Below are positions 25,641 through 38,464 of a stretch of 64,000 bases of DNA, piece by piece. Position 1 is the first letter of the stretch. Each line of letters begins with the position of its first letter. The translations under genes and the position numbers were made by a program. The notes under the pieces were generated by a model. That model did no database searches, was not told where the DNA came from, and was given only the letters and a program-made list of their open reading frames with translations. The DNA is taken from NCBI RefSeq assembly GCF_000226115.1, contig NC_016457.1, forward strand, positions 8,804,001 through 8,868,000. The letters run 5' to 3'. This DNA is from Thermothielavioides terrestris NRRL 8126. Its lineage: Eukaryota > Ascomycota > Sordariomycetes > Sordariales > Chaetomiaceae.

Positions 25641-26399
25641 TCTAAGAGAGCCTAGGAGATCCTAATTTAGCCTTTCTTCTATTGGAACTATCTAGCTAAA
25701 GGGTCTTTTCTTTCTTCTTTATAGGAGCTGATCCTCTATTTAATTATTTAGATCCTAATTAGTTGGATTTTCTATCTTTTTAGTCCTTTTTAGCTATTTC
25801 CTAAAATAAATAGAACTAGTAACTAAAGCGAATAAAGTCGTTAAAGCTAATGTTTAGGTTAACTAAGTCTTTTACTATCTAAAAATGTAGGCTCTAAGAG
25901 AGTTGAGTATAGAACTCCTTCTTCTACTTGTCCTTAGGCTTCTTAGACTTAGTAGCAAAGTAGATAAACTTAGTAAAGAACTTATAGTAAGGTATAGATC
26001 TTATCTTTAGGACTATAAAATCGTTCTTTATATAGCGGAGCTTAGTAAGATCGGTATAAAATCTATCTAGGAAGTCGAACAACTTATTAAAATTAGTAAT
26101 TAGCTCTACTATATTTTCCTTAAAGTAAAGTATAAAAGCCTCTATTGCTTTACTACCAATAAAGGATAATATATATCTAAATTAGGGCTTCTTCGCACTC
26201 AAACGCCGATTGCGAAGGAACCGTTAAGCTAAAATCGAATCCGACAACGTAAGCGTTCTTAGCGTACCCGATTACCCCTATCTGCGATGTCGTAGAGGGG
26301 GGTGTAGCGGCTATGTAGGTCGTAGTGGCGATAGCGGTAGCTCAGCGTCGAGCATTGTAGGTTACGACACTACGGCTAACGCGTATAAACACCTCGACC

Positions 26400-27890
26400 A
26401 ACGCGACTAAAGACTTAGGCTCCCTCCTATAGGAGCTATAAACGATTGGAATATATATACCGAGGGCACTAGCGATAAGCGATCGAGGCTTCTATAGGAA
26501 TTCTACGCCCTAGTGTCGCCAAAGATATAGCTATATATATAGGTAGTTGTATACGTATACTACTATAAGGTGTTCTAAGATAAGCTAAACTACCTTTACG
26601 ACGTATATAAGCTATATAGGAGCGTCGACTATATTAAAGAGGAGGTTATATAAATTAAGAACAAGGTTGGGATATAAACGAGCGTTAGGGGCGTATAAGC
26701 AAGGACCTAGGTATAGGTAGTAGGGCAAGGTGTAGCTACGATGGTAGTGCCCTAGCTATTCGAAAGCTATACTCAATATATATCGAAGAAACTATTCTAT
26801 AAACTTATAGTAGACCTTAGGCAAGTACTTACAGATATCGTCAATAGGAGTATAGGTAATATAGTCTAGGTAGTTAATATAGCTATAGTGACGACGAGAG
26901 CAACGATAGGGGGTAGTAGAAGTAGCGCGATTATAGTATAGAAGCTACCGAAGAGCGGGAATATAGTAGTTACCTTCGAGGAGGACTACTAGGTATAGTT
27001 TATCGACGAGGACAATAAGGCGTAGGTTATAGCTATATTTAAAGCAACTATAATATTTAAGCGCTATACCTTTATAGTGCTTATAAAGGGTATTTAGCTA
27101 GCCGCTTTGACGAGGTATAGAGGTAACGCTAGCTACCTAGTAGCGAACCTAGTAAAGGAGAACAAGGTTCGAATTATATATATAAGGCTATAGACGCTAT
27201 AGGGTAGTACTAAGGACAGTTAGGGGCTATAAACAATGTATATACTAGTCGAACTATATATAGTCGAGGAAGCGACAAGGCTTATCGACTAGGGGGTCCT
27301 ACTCAATTATATAGTCTACCTTTATAAACGTTTTAAAGGTATAGTATATACAATCCTATACTTTAAATATAAGAAGTAGAGATATAAAGCAACGTTCTAT
27401 AAAGAGGAAGAGGTATATTGCTTAATCTACATCTATATAGCGTATAGCGATAGCGATATAGTAAGGGAACGAGAGGTAAAATGCCTAGTAAAGACCGACC
27501 TAGCTAGGAACAAGCCAAAGTATATTAACTGTAGGGGTACCTATATAGCCTTTAACGCGAGCTATAAGATAGCGAAGGAGTAGCGCCAACGTATAAGGGA
27601 GTAGTTCAACGACCGTTTACTTACCTTCTATATACCCTAGCCTTAGGTAGTAGTAGCGACAGGGGCAAGTATATAGTGTAGGAGCTAGGAAGATAAGTTA
27701 GGAGAATAGCGCTTAAAGAAGCGCCCTATTAAGGTAGGCTAGCCTACCAATATCTAGAAGGTAGAGCGCTCTAACTATATAGACCTATTCTAATTTAGAA
27801 TGCTCTTATAAACCTTCTAAGGAGCTAGAACGTAGATTAGGAGCGCTATTTATATAACGCCCCTATATAGTATAAGTATAGAGCCGACCT
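26400..27890 (+). pseudogene. LINE-3 ORF1, gag-like nucleic-acid-binding protein, degraded
   Basis: Encoded the RNA-binding protein of the retrotransposon particle. The clearest part is at about 27350-27600: YFKYKK-RYKATFY at 27356-27400 is a CCHC knuckle (CFKCxxWGHxxxxC) with cysteines turned to Tyr (TGT/TGC to TAT/TAC), followed by YINCRGTYIAF at about 27520-27560, a second zinc-binding block that keeps one Cys. The start codon is lost, as ATG has become ATA in most places, so limits are approximate. Confidence 0.65.
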
Positions 27891-27894
27891 TATA

Positions 27895-30800
27895 ACCTAA
27901 TATAGTAATGACTAAGGGCCCTTGTCCTATACCAAGTATATAGCTATAACGCTAAGAGTACTCTATTAAAACACTAATAGTAGTAGAAACCGCTTTAACT
28001 AAATGCTAAAGGGTAGGGAGGAGTTTAACCTAGTAGCGATTTAAGAGCTGCTAATTCGCTTAGATACAACCCCCCTAGCCTCGCCCTATAGGCAAGGTAG
28101 CTAGTACAAGATAGTATATAGCATTAGTAGAGTAGCGCTATATATAAGTAAGCGCCTCGACTATATAATATAGTTGGCTAAGGCAGGGGAAGATTAGACG
28201 GCTATAATATTCAAGAAAGAAGGATTGGACCCCTTTATAGTGTAGTCCATTTATTCGTTTAACTAGGAGCCAAAGTAGTAGTCACTGCTCTATACCTTAG
28301 TAGAGTAAAAGCTAAGAGGGTACAATATACTTATAGGCGACTTTAACGTCTATCACCTAATATAGGATAAATACAATAGGACCTTTCAATTAGTAAGTAC
28401 ATTGCTCTAGATCGTAATAGAGTAGGAGCTTGAGCTTCGTATACCGTATAGTATACCTACTTAAGTTTAATAAGGCAATAGAGATAGTATAATCGACTAT
28501 ATCTAGGCAATGTAGGGTAGCAGTACCTAGTGGCTAGGACCTCTTGACTTAGTAGGCTTAGACTATATACCCTAGGTAGCTAAAGTACTATTGAGGGGGA
28601 ATAGCGGTAGAGCCGCTATACTATAGGGCTATAGCTAGGCGCTACTAGACTATAAAAGGTATAAGGCTAAGGCCTAGTTCCTAACCCTACTAAGGGAGAT
28701 CAATATAGTAGAGGAACTTAAGAATATAGTAGATACCTTTATATATAAGTTAACTAGTATCGTAGACGTAGTAGCCCTACGCTATAAGCTTAACTGAGGG
28801 TCCTATATACTATAGTAGAACCTCGAAGTCGACGAGGTAATATAAGAAGTAAAGAGGGCTAAACGTACTTAGCGATTAAGCCGTATAGTGAGCTCCTAAG
28901 TATATTATCGTAAGGCGGTACAACGTTTTAAACGTTACGTCTATCGGTTATAGACGCTATACTAGCGCTACTTGCTCGTTAAGGCGTCGAGGGAGTAGAA
29001 GCTAATATAGGATATTGAAAGGTAGATATAGCTTTGTAGCTACTAACGCCCTAAGTCGCCAACGCTATTAGCGCTCTAGCTAGGGCCTAGCAAGCCCTAG
29101 AGCGCTATAATATACACTTAGAAGGTGGAGGCGCTAGTAGGGCACTTCTTCCCCGCCCTATAGGCATAGTACAACAGTATATCTAACTAAGATTGGCCTA
29201 AAGAGTCTTTCTATAACACTACGTCTATTAACTAGGAGGTTAATAGTACTGAGATTACTAAAATTATAAGCTATATAGGATTAAACAAAGTACTTAGCAA
29301 AGACCTTCTTACCAATAAGTTCTTTAAGGCCTACAACAAAGAAAGTAAGCTATTAGAGGTACTTATAGCGATTATATACATTTGTTTTAAGCTAGAGCAC
29401 TTCCTATATAGATTCTACGCTATATAGGTAGTCGTCCTTAGGAAGCTAGAGAAGTCTCTAGAACAGCTAATAGAGGTAGGGGTATACCGCCTAATATCGC
29501 TATTTAGCGTAGTAGACAAGATTATTAAGGTAGCTATTGTAAACCGAGTAATATATATAGCTAAGGTGTATAAGCTGTTCCTAGAGATATAGATAGGCTT
29601 CTAGTAGTATAGGTCTATAGAGGTAGTAATCTAGGTAGTAACTAATATAGTAAAGACGATATAGGTATATAGCGCCTACGCTTCGCTATTGCAATTAGAC
29701 CTAAAAGGCGCCTTCGACTAGGTCGACTAGATCTAACTACTATATACGCTCTAGGAACTAAGCTTCAAGAAGAAGCTAATTATACTCTTAAAGAGCTATA
29801 TCGAAGATTGTATAGTACGCCTATAGTTTAATAAGATTATAGCTAAGCCTATAACTCTATAGTAAAGTACGTTATAAGGCTTACTACTATCGTCAACGCT
29901 ATTTATCCTTTTTATTACCCCTCTGTTCTACGCTTTTAAAGCGTATACTAGGCTCTTAACGGTCAAGTATATAAATGACATTAACCTTCTTATATTAGAT
30001 AGGATATACTAGCGTACTACTATACGCTAAAGAGAGGGTTTACTAAGTATAAGAGATAGGCTATAGAATAGGGGATATAATTTAAACTAGCGAAGAGTAA
30101 GCTTATCCACTTTACAAAGGTGTAGTAGCTATATATAGAGGTTGTCAATATCCTTAGTAAAGGTTAGCTAGGACTTACGCCTATAGAGTTAGCAAAGTTC
30201 CTAGGTATATAGCTAGACTATAAGCTCTCGTTTCAAGTGTATAAGAAGGCGGTTAAAGCTAAGATAGCTATATAGAAGTTTACCCTTATAAAGCTTATAG
30301 TAAAGACGTATAGGGTATATATTATATAAGCTTAGGAGATCTATATAAAGGTTATTAGGAGCGTCCTATTATATAGAGTAGTAGTATAGTATATGTTAAC
30401 GCTAGTCGGAGGGACCCCCTATAGGATTATATATAGCTTTAGTGTAATGTAGTTGGGCTACCTCTAGGTAGTTACTAATATATATAAGGCTATACTAGTC
30501 TACAACCTAGAAAGTAAGACCTAGGTACCCCCTATCGACCTATACCTCAACCACTAGGTAGTATATACTAAATAGAGGCTCTAGAAAACTAGGCTTATAT
30601 AGCTTCTATATAATGTCTATATAAAGATAGCGTTAAAGTTAAAGAAGTAGCGTCGTATATACTACGCCCTAGTAGTAGGGCTAGCTACAAAGGAATCTCC
30701 TATAGAGTAGAGGCAACTATAGGCCAAAGGCTAGCTCTTTATATACCGCCCAACGATAGTAGCAGAGGCGTAGAACAAGAGCGACGAGGACAACGATTAG

Positions 30801-31466
30801 AGACCCTAGGAGCTATAGCTATATACCGATATAAATATAGCTATAGTAGAGGAGTAAAAGGTATATAGAGAGATATAGATACGCTAAGTAGACGCTAAGA
30901 GACTAGAGAGGGCGTACTATAGGGAAGTAGTAGACCTATATAGCTTAGAGCCTCCTACTTAAGTGCTATAGGTATATAAGGACCTTAGTAAAGTGTAAAG
31001 CTCCCTCCTTATATAAATGTGTACTAAGGCCATTGGCCTTAGGCAGTTCCTATTCTAGAAAGGGGTACTAGATATATCAACGCTACTCTACTACTATAGT
31101 AAAGTACTTAAGACTATCGCCTACCTTACAATATATTATAAAGACCCTACAGTTGTTATAAAAAGGCCCTATATCTAAGACCAATATATACTATTTATAC
31201 TATTTAGGAGTAGGAGAGGCGCCTAAAGGATTATAGGGTAGTTAATATACACTAGGCGCCTATAAAAGTACCGACTAGCGCTTAAGCTAAACGTCGAAGG
31301 TAAGGTAGGATACAAAGGAGTAGTAGAGAGCACTATAGGTATATAGTAGGAGCGTAGTAGCTAGGATAGCATAGTAGAGGAGCCTCTAGCAGCTAGCTAT
31401 AAGGACTTGGGCGTAGGTAAGAGGCGTAAGAAGAGGAGGAAAAGGCGTAGGAAGGTCGGCCTCTAG
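27895..31466 (+). pseudogene. LINE-3 ORF2, endonuclease-reverse transcriptase, degraded
   Basis: Encoded the target-priming enzyme. Endonuclease at about 27960-28560 with IGDFNVYHLIQDKYNR at 28332-28380 (family GDFNAHHP), then RDSIIDYI. RT at about 29430-30250: LISLFSVVDKIIK at 29500, LLQLDLKGAFD at 29690-29720 and the catalytic box VKYINDINLL at 29962-29990 (intact YIDD in LINE-10). C-terminal region with LRQFLF at about 31040 and a former CCHC-type motif near 31090-31140. The protein ends in a Lys/Arg-rich tail (31419-31454) before TAG at 31464. Stops are frequent, nearly all TAG or TAA from RIP. Confidence 0.78.
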
Positions 31467-31716
31467 CCGCTCCTCGCAAGCATATAGCGCGCCTAGCGGC
31501 CATAGCACCCACGCTAGGAGTATATCGTATACGTAAGTGGCGCGCAACAGGCCGTATAGGCCGCTATATCTCCGTCGCCACTAGGCTAGAAAGGTAAGTT
31601 CTAGCGAGTTAGAGAGAAGGAATTAGGGAGGCCCGCCCTATATAGCGAGAACGTAGTGTAGGCGCTATATATAAGTGGTGTATATAGAGGTGGAGGGACC
31701 GCTTGCCCTTAGTGGC

Positions 31717-31733
31717 GAGGCACTAGGTGCCTC
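31717..31733 (+). promoter_or_regulatory. LINE 3'-terminal hairpin
   Basis: Perfect inverted repeat GAGGCAC-TAG-GTGCCTC, 17 bp before the TAA tail. It is present with small changes in LINE-1b, -2, -4, -8, -9 and -10. The position suggests the RNA structure recognised by the element's own RT (inference). Confidence 0.6.
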
Positions 31734-31769
31734 TTCGGTATAAGATTAATAATAATAATAATAATAATA

Positions 31770-33408
31770 ATATATCTAAATTTTGAATCCTCTATTAAGA
31801 ACAATTTATAATTCCCTTTAATCTTTCAAAGTATAGCTATCTTCTATACTAAATACTTTAGGTTTTTACTATTAATAAACTTCTTAGGGTTAACAATCTT
31901 TATAGTTTTTATATAGGTTGTAGGTTTAAGAGTCTTTTTAGTCGTTGAGATTAGACGATTAAGATTATATAACTCTATATACGTCTTAGTTTATATCGGT
32001 TTAATTTAGGTCAAGGGTATAGCTTGGCCTTATAGATCGACTATATTAGTAATCTTCTTAAAGAGCTCTATCTTCTTGTCTTCTAGTACTATCTTATTAT
32101 ATAAGAGTACTTTGACTTAGGCGTATAAAGTAGAAAGCTCTTTAAAGTTAAGGATATTACCTTATTCTTATTTAAACTACTAAACTTTTATAAGTAGTAT
32201 TATTATCAAATTGACTAGTATATTATAGATAACTTATAGGGCTATAGCTTATCTAATTGCTATATTGCACTATATAATAATCGATTAGATTATCTTAATA
32301 AGATTGTTGCTTTACAATTAATCGACCTATTTAGTACTTAATAGCTAGATCTCCTTAGGAGCAATTAGTTCATTATCTTAAAGGAAATAGGCGATAGCAA
32401 TATATTTATTCTTAAGCCTTAGATAGTACTTAATTAAATTTATCTCCTATTCTTTAACTAAATATTCGATTTAGCTAATTTAGTTAAAAAACTTAGGAAT
32501 AGGATTTATAAATTTATATTCTTCGATTAAATTAATAGTTATTTAGGTTTAGGAGTCGAATAGAGTTAAATTGCTAATCTTCAATCGAATTTAAGTACCT
32601 TAGTTACCTTCTATATTAAACTTATAGAGGTCTACTAGATCAATCTTCTAGGTATTCTAGCTCTATTTAATAGGCCTAGGAGTATAATCTATGTTCTTTG
32701 TTTTATAAGCTATTGTTAGAATCGTACCTCTTTTGAGACTTCTTCTATTGATCGATATAGTTGAATCGCTTCAATAGGGTGATTATACTACTTGCTACTA
32801 GTCGATCGGAGGTTGCTTCGCTATTAGCAACCTATCGTACACTTAATAGTTTGTCTTTAGTACTAATTAGTTTCTAGTCAACCTATTGCACTGCACTATC
32901 GGTAAGTCGAAGGTTCTATCGGAGATTTAGGTTCCTTAGCTAACTAAACTAGTCCTATTGGGAAAGACTATATTAGATATTATATCGCCTTCGTAGGCCT
33001 ATAGTAGTAAAACTTAAAGTAATGTTATAGCAAGGTAAAATAAGTACTAGATAACTTATAGCTAAATTGATCCTCGATTAACAAAGACTTTAAGTCTAAA
33101 GAGAGAGAGGAAAATTATCAATATATAGGTGGAAAATTGTACTAAAATACCTTAGGTAGTATATATAGACAATTTATAGTAGGGCTATAATTTATAGTAG
33201 GGCTATAAAGTCTATATACTATAGGGTAAGACGTGGTTCGCCTTATTAGCGTATTTTTCCTTATTAGTAAGTCAACCCCTCCTTCCTAATCTGGAAGTCG
33301 ACTTAAATCCTACAAATCTACCAACTCGGGAAGTCATATAGGCGTGTAGTTACGTGATAGGTCGGTGCGTAAGTTATATAACAGTGGTTAGCGTGCTGTG
33401 CCGTTACA
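31770..33408 (-). mobile_element. Ty3/Gypsy retrotransposon, 5' part (5' LTR and gag)
   Basis: Continues the Gypsy element on the far side of LINE-3. On the minus strand it holds the 5' LTR and about 1.2 kb of degraded gag with no clear motif, which is usual for gag before the knuckle. The primer-binding site next to the LTR (about 33005-33022) is too mutated to match to a tRNA. Confidence 0.78.
33023..33408 (-). repeat. Gypsy LTR (5' LTR of the minus-strand element)
   Basis: 386 bp, TGTTATAGCAAGG...GCCGTTACA. Keeps the canonical TG...CA ends. Aligns without visible gaps to the LTR at 20483-20868. Confidence 0.88.
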
Positions 33409-36400
33409 CTAGTCTTAGTAAAAGATACTATTGTACTACGCCTATAGTATAGGGAAGAAGCGCCTAACTAGCGCCTTAGCCTTCTAGGTATATATTATAG
33501 CGCTTTAGGGCTTACTAAGCCCTAGCTAGAGTACTAGTAACGCTAGAGGCTTAGAGCATTAGTAGCTTTAAAGTCGTGCCTATTTCTCAATATCCTATAT
33601 TAGCTTCTACTCCCTCGACGCTTTAGTAAGAGAGCAATGCTAATATAGTGTCTATAACCGTCTAGTATAGCGTTCGAACCACTATACTGCTTTACAGTAG
33701 TATATTTAGGAACTTGCTATATAACTTAATTGCTAAGTATATTTAGCTCTTTTCACTTCCTATATCGCTTTATTAACTTCGAGGTTCTACTATAGTATAT
33801 AGGATCCCTAATTAAGCTTCTAACGTAGTGTCGCTATATCTATAATACTAGTTAGCTTATATATTAGGGTATCTACTATATCTTTAAGTTGCTCTACTAT
33901 ATTGACCTCCTCTAGTAGAGTAAGGAACTATACTTCGGCTTTATACCTTTTATAGTCTAATAGCGCCTAGCTATAGCCTAGTAGCGTAGTGGCTCTACTA
34001 CTACTCCCCTTTAGTAGTACTTTAGCTACCTAGGGTATATAGTCTAAGCCTACTAGGTTAAATGGCTTTAGCTATTAGGTATTGCTATCTTATATTACCT
34101 AGATATAGTCGATTATACTGTCTCTATTACCTTATTAGACCTAGGTAGATATACTATAAAGTATATAGAACTTAAGCTCCTATTCTATTATAATCTAGAA
34201 TAGTGTATCTACTAACTAGGAGGTTCTATTATACTTGTCCTATATTAGGTAGTAGACGTTAAAGTCGCCTATAAGTATATTATACCCTTTTAGCTCTTAC
34301 TCTACTAGGATATAGAATAGTGACTACTACCCTAGCTCCTAGTTAGGCAAGTAGATAGACTATATTGTAAAGGGGTCTAACCCCTCTTTCTTAAACGTTA
34401 TTGCCGCCTAGTCTTTCCTAGCCTTAGTAGACTATATTATATAGTTGAGGCATTTACTTATATACAACATTGCCTTGCTAACGCTATATATTATCTTATA
34501 CTACCTACCTCGCCTATAGGGTAGAGTAGATAGGGTTGTAGCTAAACGGATTAATAGCTTTTAAATCGCTATTAGGTTGAACTCCTCTCTTTCCTCTAGT
34601 ATCTAGTTAAAGCGGTATTTATTACTATTAATATTCTAGTAGAGTATCTTTAACATTATAGCTATATACTTAGTATAGAATAGGGGCCTTTAGTTATAAC
34701 TATATTAAACTACGAAGCTAGCTCTACGTTTATATTATATAAAGGCGCTATATAAGTAGCATTCCCATTTTACGCCCTAGCTCCTTAGAACGTTTATAAA
34801 AGTACTTTAAACTAGAATAGATCTATACTATTAGAGCGCTTTACCCTCTAGATATCAGTAGGTTAGCCTACCTTAGTAAAGCGCTTCCTTAGGCGCTACT
34901 CCCCTAACTCGTCTTCTTAGCTTCTACGCTATATACTCGCCTCTACTATCGTCGTTACCTAAGGTTAAGGTATATAAAATATAAATAGGTAGTCGAGGAA
35001 CCGCTCCTTTATATATCTATACTACTCTTATATAACCTTATAGCCTATATTAAAGGCTATATAGGCATCTTTGCAATTAATATATTTTAGCTAGTGCCTA
35101 GCTAGGTCAATCTTTATAGGGTATTATACCTCTTATTCTCTTATAATATTACTATCGCTATATACTATATAGATATAAACTAGACAATGTACCTCCTCCT
35201 CTTTATAAAATATTGCCTTATATCCCTATTTCCTATATTTAAAGTATAGGATTATATATACTATACCCTTGAAACGTTTATAAAGGTAGATTATATAGTT
35301 GAATAGAATACCCTAGTCGATATGCCTTCTAGCTTCTTTAACTATATAAAGCTCGATTAATATATATATTATCTATAATCTTTAACCGCCTTTAGTACTA
35401 CCCTATAGCGTATATAGCCTTATATATATAATCTAGACCTTGTTCTCCTTTACTAGGTCTACTAATAAGTGGTTAAGGTCATCTTTATACCTTGCTAAGG
35501 CGGTTAGTCGAATACCCTTTATTAGTATTATAAAGGTATAGCACTTAAGTATCGTAGTCGCCTTAAATATAGTAGTAACCTATACCTTATTATCTTTGTT
35601 AGCGAACTACGCCTAGTGATCCTCCTCGAATATAACTACTATATTCCTACTCTTCAATAGCTTCTATACTACAATAGCGCTATTTCTACTACCTCCTATA
35701 GTTGCTTCTATCGTAGCTATAGCTATATTAACTATCTAGACTATATCCCCTATACTTCTATTAACAATATCTATAGATATTTGCCTAAAGTTAATTATAA
35801 GCTTATAAAATAGCTTCTTCGATATATATTATATATAGCTTTTAAATAGCTAGAGCGTCGTTGTTATAGCTATACCTTGCTCTACTACCTAGGCCTAGGT
35901 CTTCGCCTAGGCACCTCTAACGTCTACCTATAGCTTAACCTTGCTCTTTATCTATATAACCTCCTCTTTTATATAGTCGACACTCTTATATAGCTTATAT
36001 ATATTATAAAGGTAATTTAGCTTATTTTAAAACACTTTATAGTAGTATATATATATAGTAGCCTATATATATAGCTATATCTCTAGCGGCACTAGGGTAT
36101 AGAACTCCTATAAAAGCTTTAATCGTTTATCGCTAACGTCCTTAGTATATATATTCCAATCATTTATAGCTCCTATGGAAGGGAGCCTAAGTCTTCGGTC
36201 ACGTTGGTCGAGGTACTCGCGTACGTTAGCCGTAGTGTTACGACTCGCGATACCTGCTATTGGACTACCGCCATCGCCACTATAACCTGCGTAGCCACTA
36301 CGCCCCCTCTACGACATTGTGGATAGGGGTAATCAGGTATACTGAGAATACTCGCATTATCAGATTCGATTTTAGCTCAACAGTTCTTTCGCAATTGGCG

Positions 36401-36418
36401 TTTAAGTACAAAGAAGCC
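33409..36418 (-). mobile_element. LINE-4, 5' half
   Basis: Endonuclease and ORF1 region on the minus strand, ending at the family 5' end (...CAAAGAAGCC at 36418). The right TSD copy follows at 36421. The phrase TCCTTTACTAGG at about 35448-35459 is the uninterrupted version of the site into which the TRIM went in LINE-2. Confidence 0.85.
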
Positions 36419-38464
36419 CTGCACTATAATATATACCTAGAAGGCTAAGGCACTAGTAGAGCGCTTTTTCTTTATACTATAAGCGTAGTATAATAGTATC
36501 TTTAACCGAGACTAGCTTAAAGGGTCTTTTTATAATATAGCGCCTATTAATTAGGAGGTCTATAGTACTAAGTTTATAGAGATTATAAGCTATATAGAAT
36601 CGAATAAAGTGTTTAGCGAAGACCTCTTTATTAACAAGTTCTTTAAAGCCTATAATAAGGAGAGTAAGCTATTAAAGGTACTTATAGCAATTATATACAT
36701 CTACTTTAAGCTAGAGCACTTCTTATATAGATTCTACATTATATAGGTAGTTGTCTTTAAGAAGCTAGGAAAGTCTTTAGAGTAGCTAAAGGAGGTAGAG
36801 GCGTATTGCCTAATATCGCTATTTAGTATAGTAGGTAAAATCATCGAGATAGCTATTATAGACTAAGTAATATATATAGCCGAGATATATAAGCTGCTTC
36901 TAGAGATATAGATAGGCTTTCAACAATATAGGTCTATAGAGGTAGCGATCTAGGTGGTAACTAATATAGTGAAGACGACGTAGGCGTATAGCGTCTACGC
37001 TTTGCTACTATAACTAGACTTGAAAGACGTTTTCAACTAGGTTAACTAGACCTAGCTACTATATATGCTCTAGGAGCTAGGCTTTAAGAAGAAGTTGGTT
37101 ATACTTTTAAAGAGCTATTTTAAAGATTGTATAATATACCTATAGTTCAATAGGATTATAGCTAAGGCTATAACTCTATAGCAAGGTATACTATAGGGTT
37201 CGCTATTGTTGCTAATGCTATTTATTCTTTTTATTACCCCTCTGTTTTATACCTTTGAGGTATATACTAGGCTTTTAATAGTCGAGTATATAGATAACAC
37301 TATCCTCTTTATATTTAAATAAGATATATTAGTATACTACTATATACTAGAGAGAGGGTTTACTAAGTATAAAAAATAGATAGTAGAGCAAGGTATATAG
37401 TTTAAACTAGTAAAGAGCGAGCTTATCTACTTTACAAGGGTATAGCAGCTATATATAGAGGTCGTTAATATCTTAGATAAGGGCTAACTAGGGCTTGCCC
37501 TAGTAGAGTTAGCAAGGTTCCTAGGTATATAGTTAGATTGTAAGCTCTCCTTTAAAGTATATAAGAAGATAGTAGAGGCGAAGATAGCTATATAGAAGTT
37601 CGCTTTTACAAGGCTTATAGTAAAGACGTATAAGATATATATCGTATATTATATAGCTTAGAAAATCTATATAAAGGTTATTAGGAGTGTCCTTTTATAT
37701 AGGGTAGCGATATAGTATACTCTAATACCAATTAGAGGGATCCTATATAGGGTTATATATAGCTTTAATATAACGTAGTTGGGATACCTCTAGGTAGTAG
37801 CTAGTATATACAAAGCTATACTAGTCTATAACCTTAAAAGCGAGACCTAGGTGCCCTCTATCGACCTATACCTTAACCGCTAAGCGGTATATATTGAGCA
37901 AAGGCTCTAGAAGATAAGGCTTATATAGCTTCTAAGCAACGTATATATAAAGGTAACGTTAAAGCTAAAGAGGAGGCGCTATATACCTTGTACCCTAGAG
38001 GTAAGGCTAGCTATAGGGGAGTCCTCTATAGAACAGAGGTAGGCGTAGACTAAGGAATAGCTCCTCTTGTACTGCCTTACAATAGTAGAAAAGGCGTAGA
38101 GCAAAAGTAGCGAGGACAACGAATAGGGGCCCTAAGAGCCTTAGCTTTACGCTAATATAGATATAGTTATAGTAGAGGAATAGAAGGTATATAGAGAGCT
38201 ATAGATATACTATATAGACGCTAAGAGATTGGAGAGGGTGTACTATAGAGAGGTGGCCGACCTATATAGCCTAGAGCCCTCTACCTAGATACTATAGGTA
38301 TATAAGGACCTTAGTAAAGTGTAGAGCTCTCTCCTTATATAGGCGTATATAGGAGCTATTAGCCTAAGGCAGTTCCTATTCTAAAAGGGAGTACTAGATA
38401 CGCCTATACTACTATACTATTATAGCGAGGCGCCTAAGACCGTTGCCTACCTTGCGATATACTA
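36419..38464 (+). mobile_element. LINE-1b continued (ORF2 RT region)
   Basis: Matches LINE-3 from about 29115 to 31140. The RT box reads VEYIDNTILF-like at about 37281-37310, with one Asp replaced. Interrupted at its right end by Tc1 copy 2 at a TA dinucleotide. Confidence 0.8.

Larger units (their letters stand above)
20483..26183 (-). mobile_element. Ty3/Gypsy retrotransposon, 3' part (protease to 3' LTR)
   Basis: Left part of a 12.9-kb interval (20483-33408) which, without the inserted LINE-3, is a 7.3-kb Gypsy element on the minus strand. Order on that strand: LTR (33023-33408), gag, CCHC knuckle, protease, RT, RNase H, integrase, purine tract, LTR (20483-20868). That order (integrase after RT) identifies Ty3/Gypsy rather than Copia. 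Flanks read CTATT and CTAGT, a TSD with one mismatch; the empty site CTAGT is present in LINE-2 near 10024. All domains are RIP-mutated. Confidence 0.88.
26184..31769 (+). mobile_element. LINE-3, uninterrupted full-length Tad1-like LINE
   Basis: The reference copy for the family: 5586 bp, 5' end AGGGCTTCTTCGC, 3' end a hairpin then AAGATTAATAATAA. It is inserted in the Gypsy element with a 13-bp TSD ATATATCTAAATT (26171-26183 and 31770-31782). Two ORF remains: ORF1 (gag-like, CCHC) and ORF2 (endonuclease, RT, C-terminal zinc-like motif, basic tail). A TAA-repeat tail instead of poly(A), and a two-ORF layout with endonuclease before RT, fit fungal Tad1-like or I-like LINEs. The copy is RIP-mutated throughout but has no large deletion. 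Confidence 0.88.
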
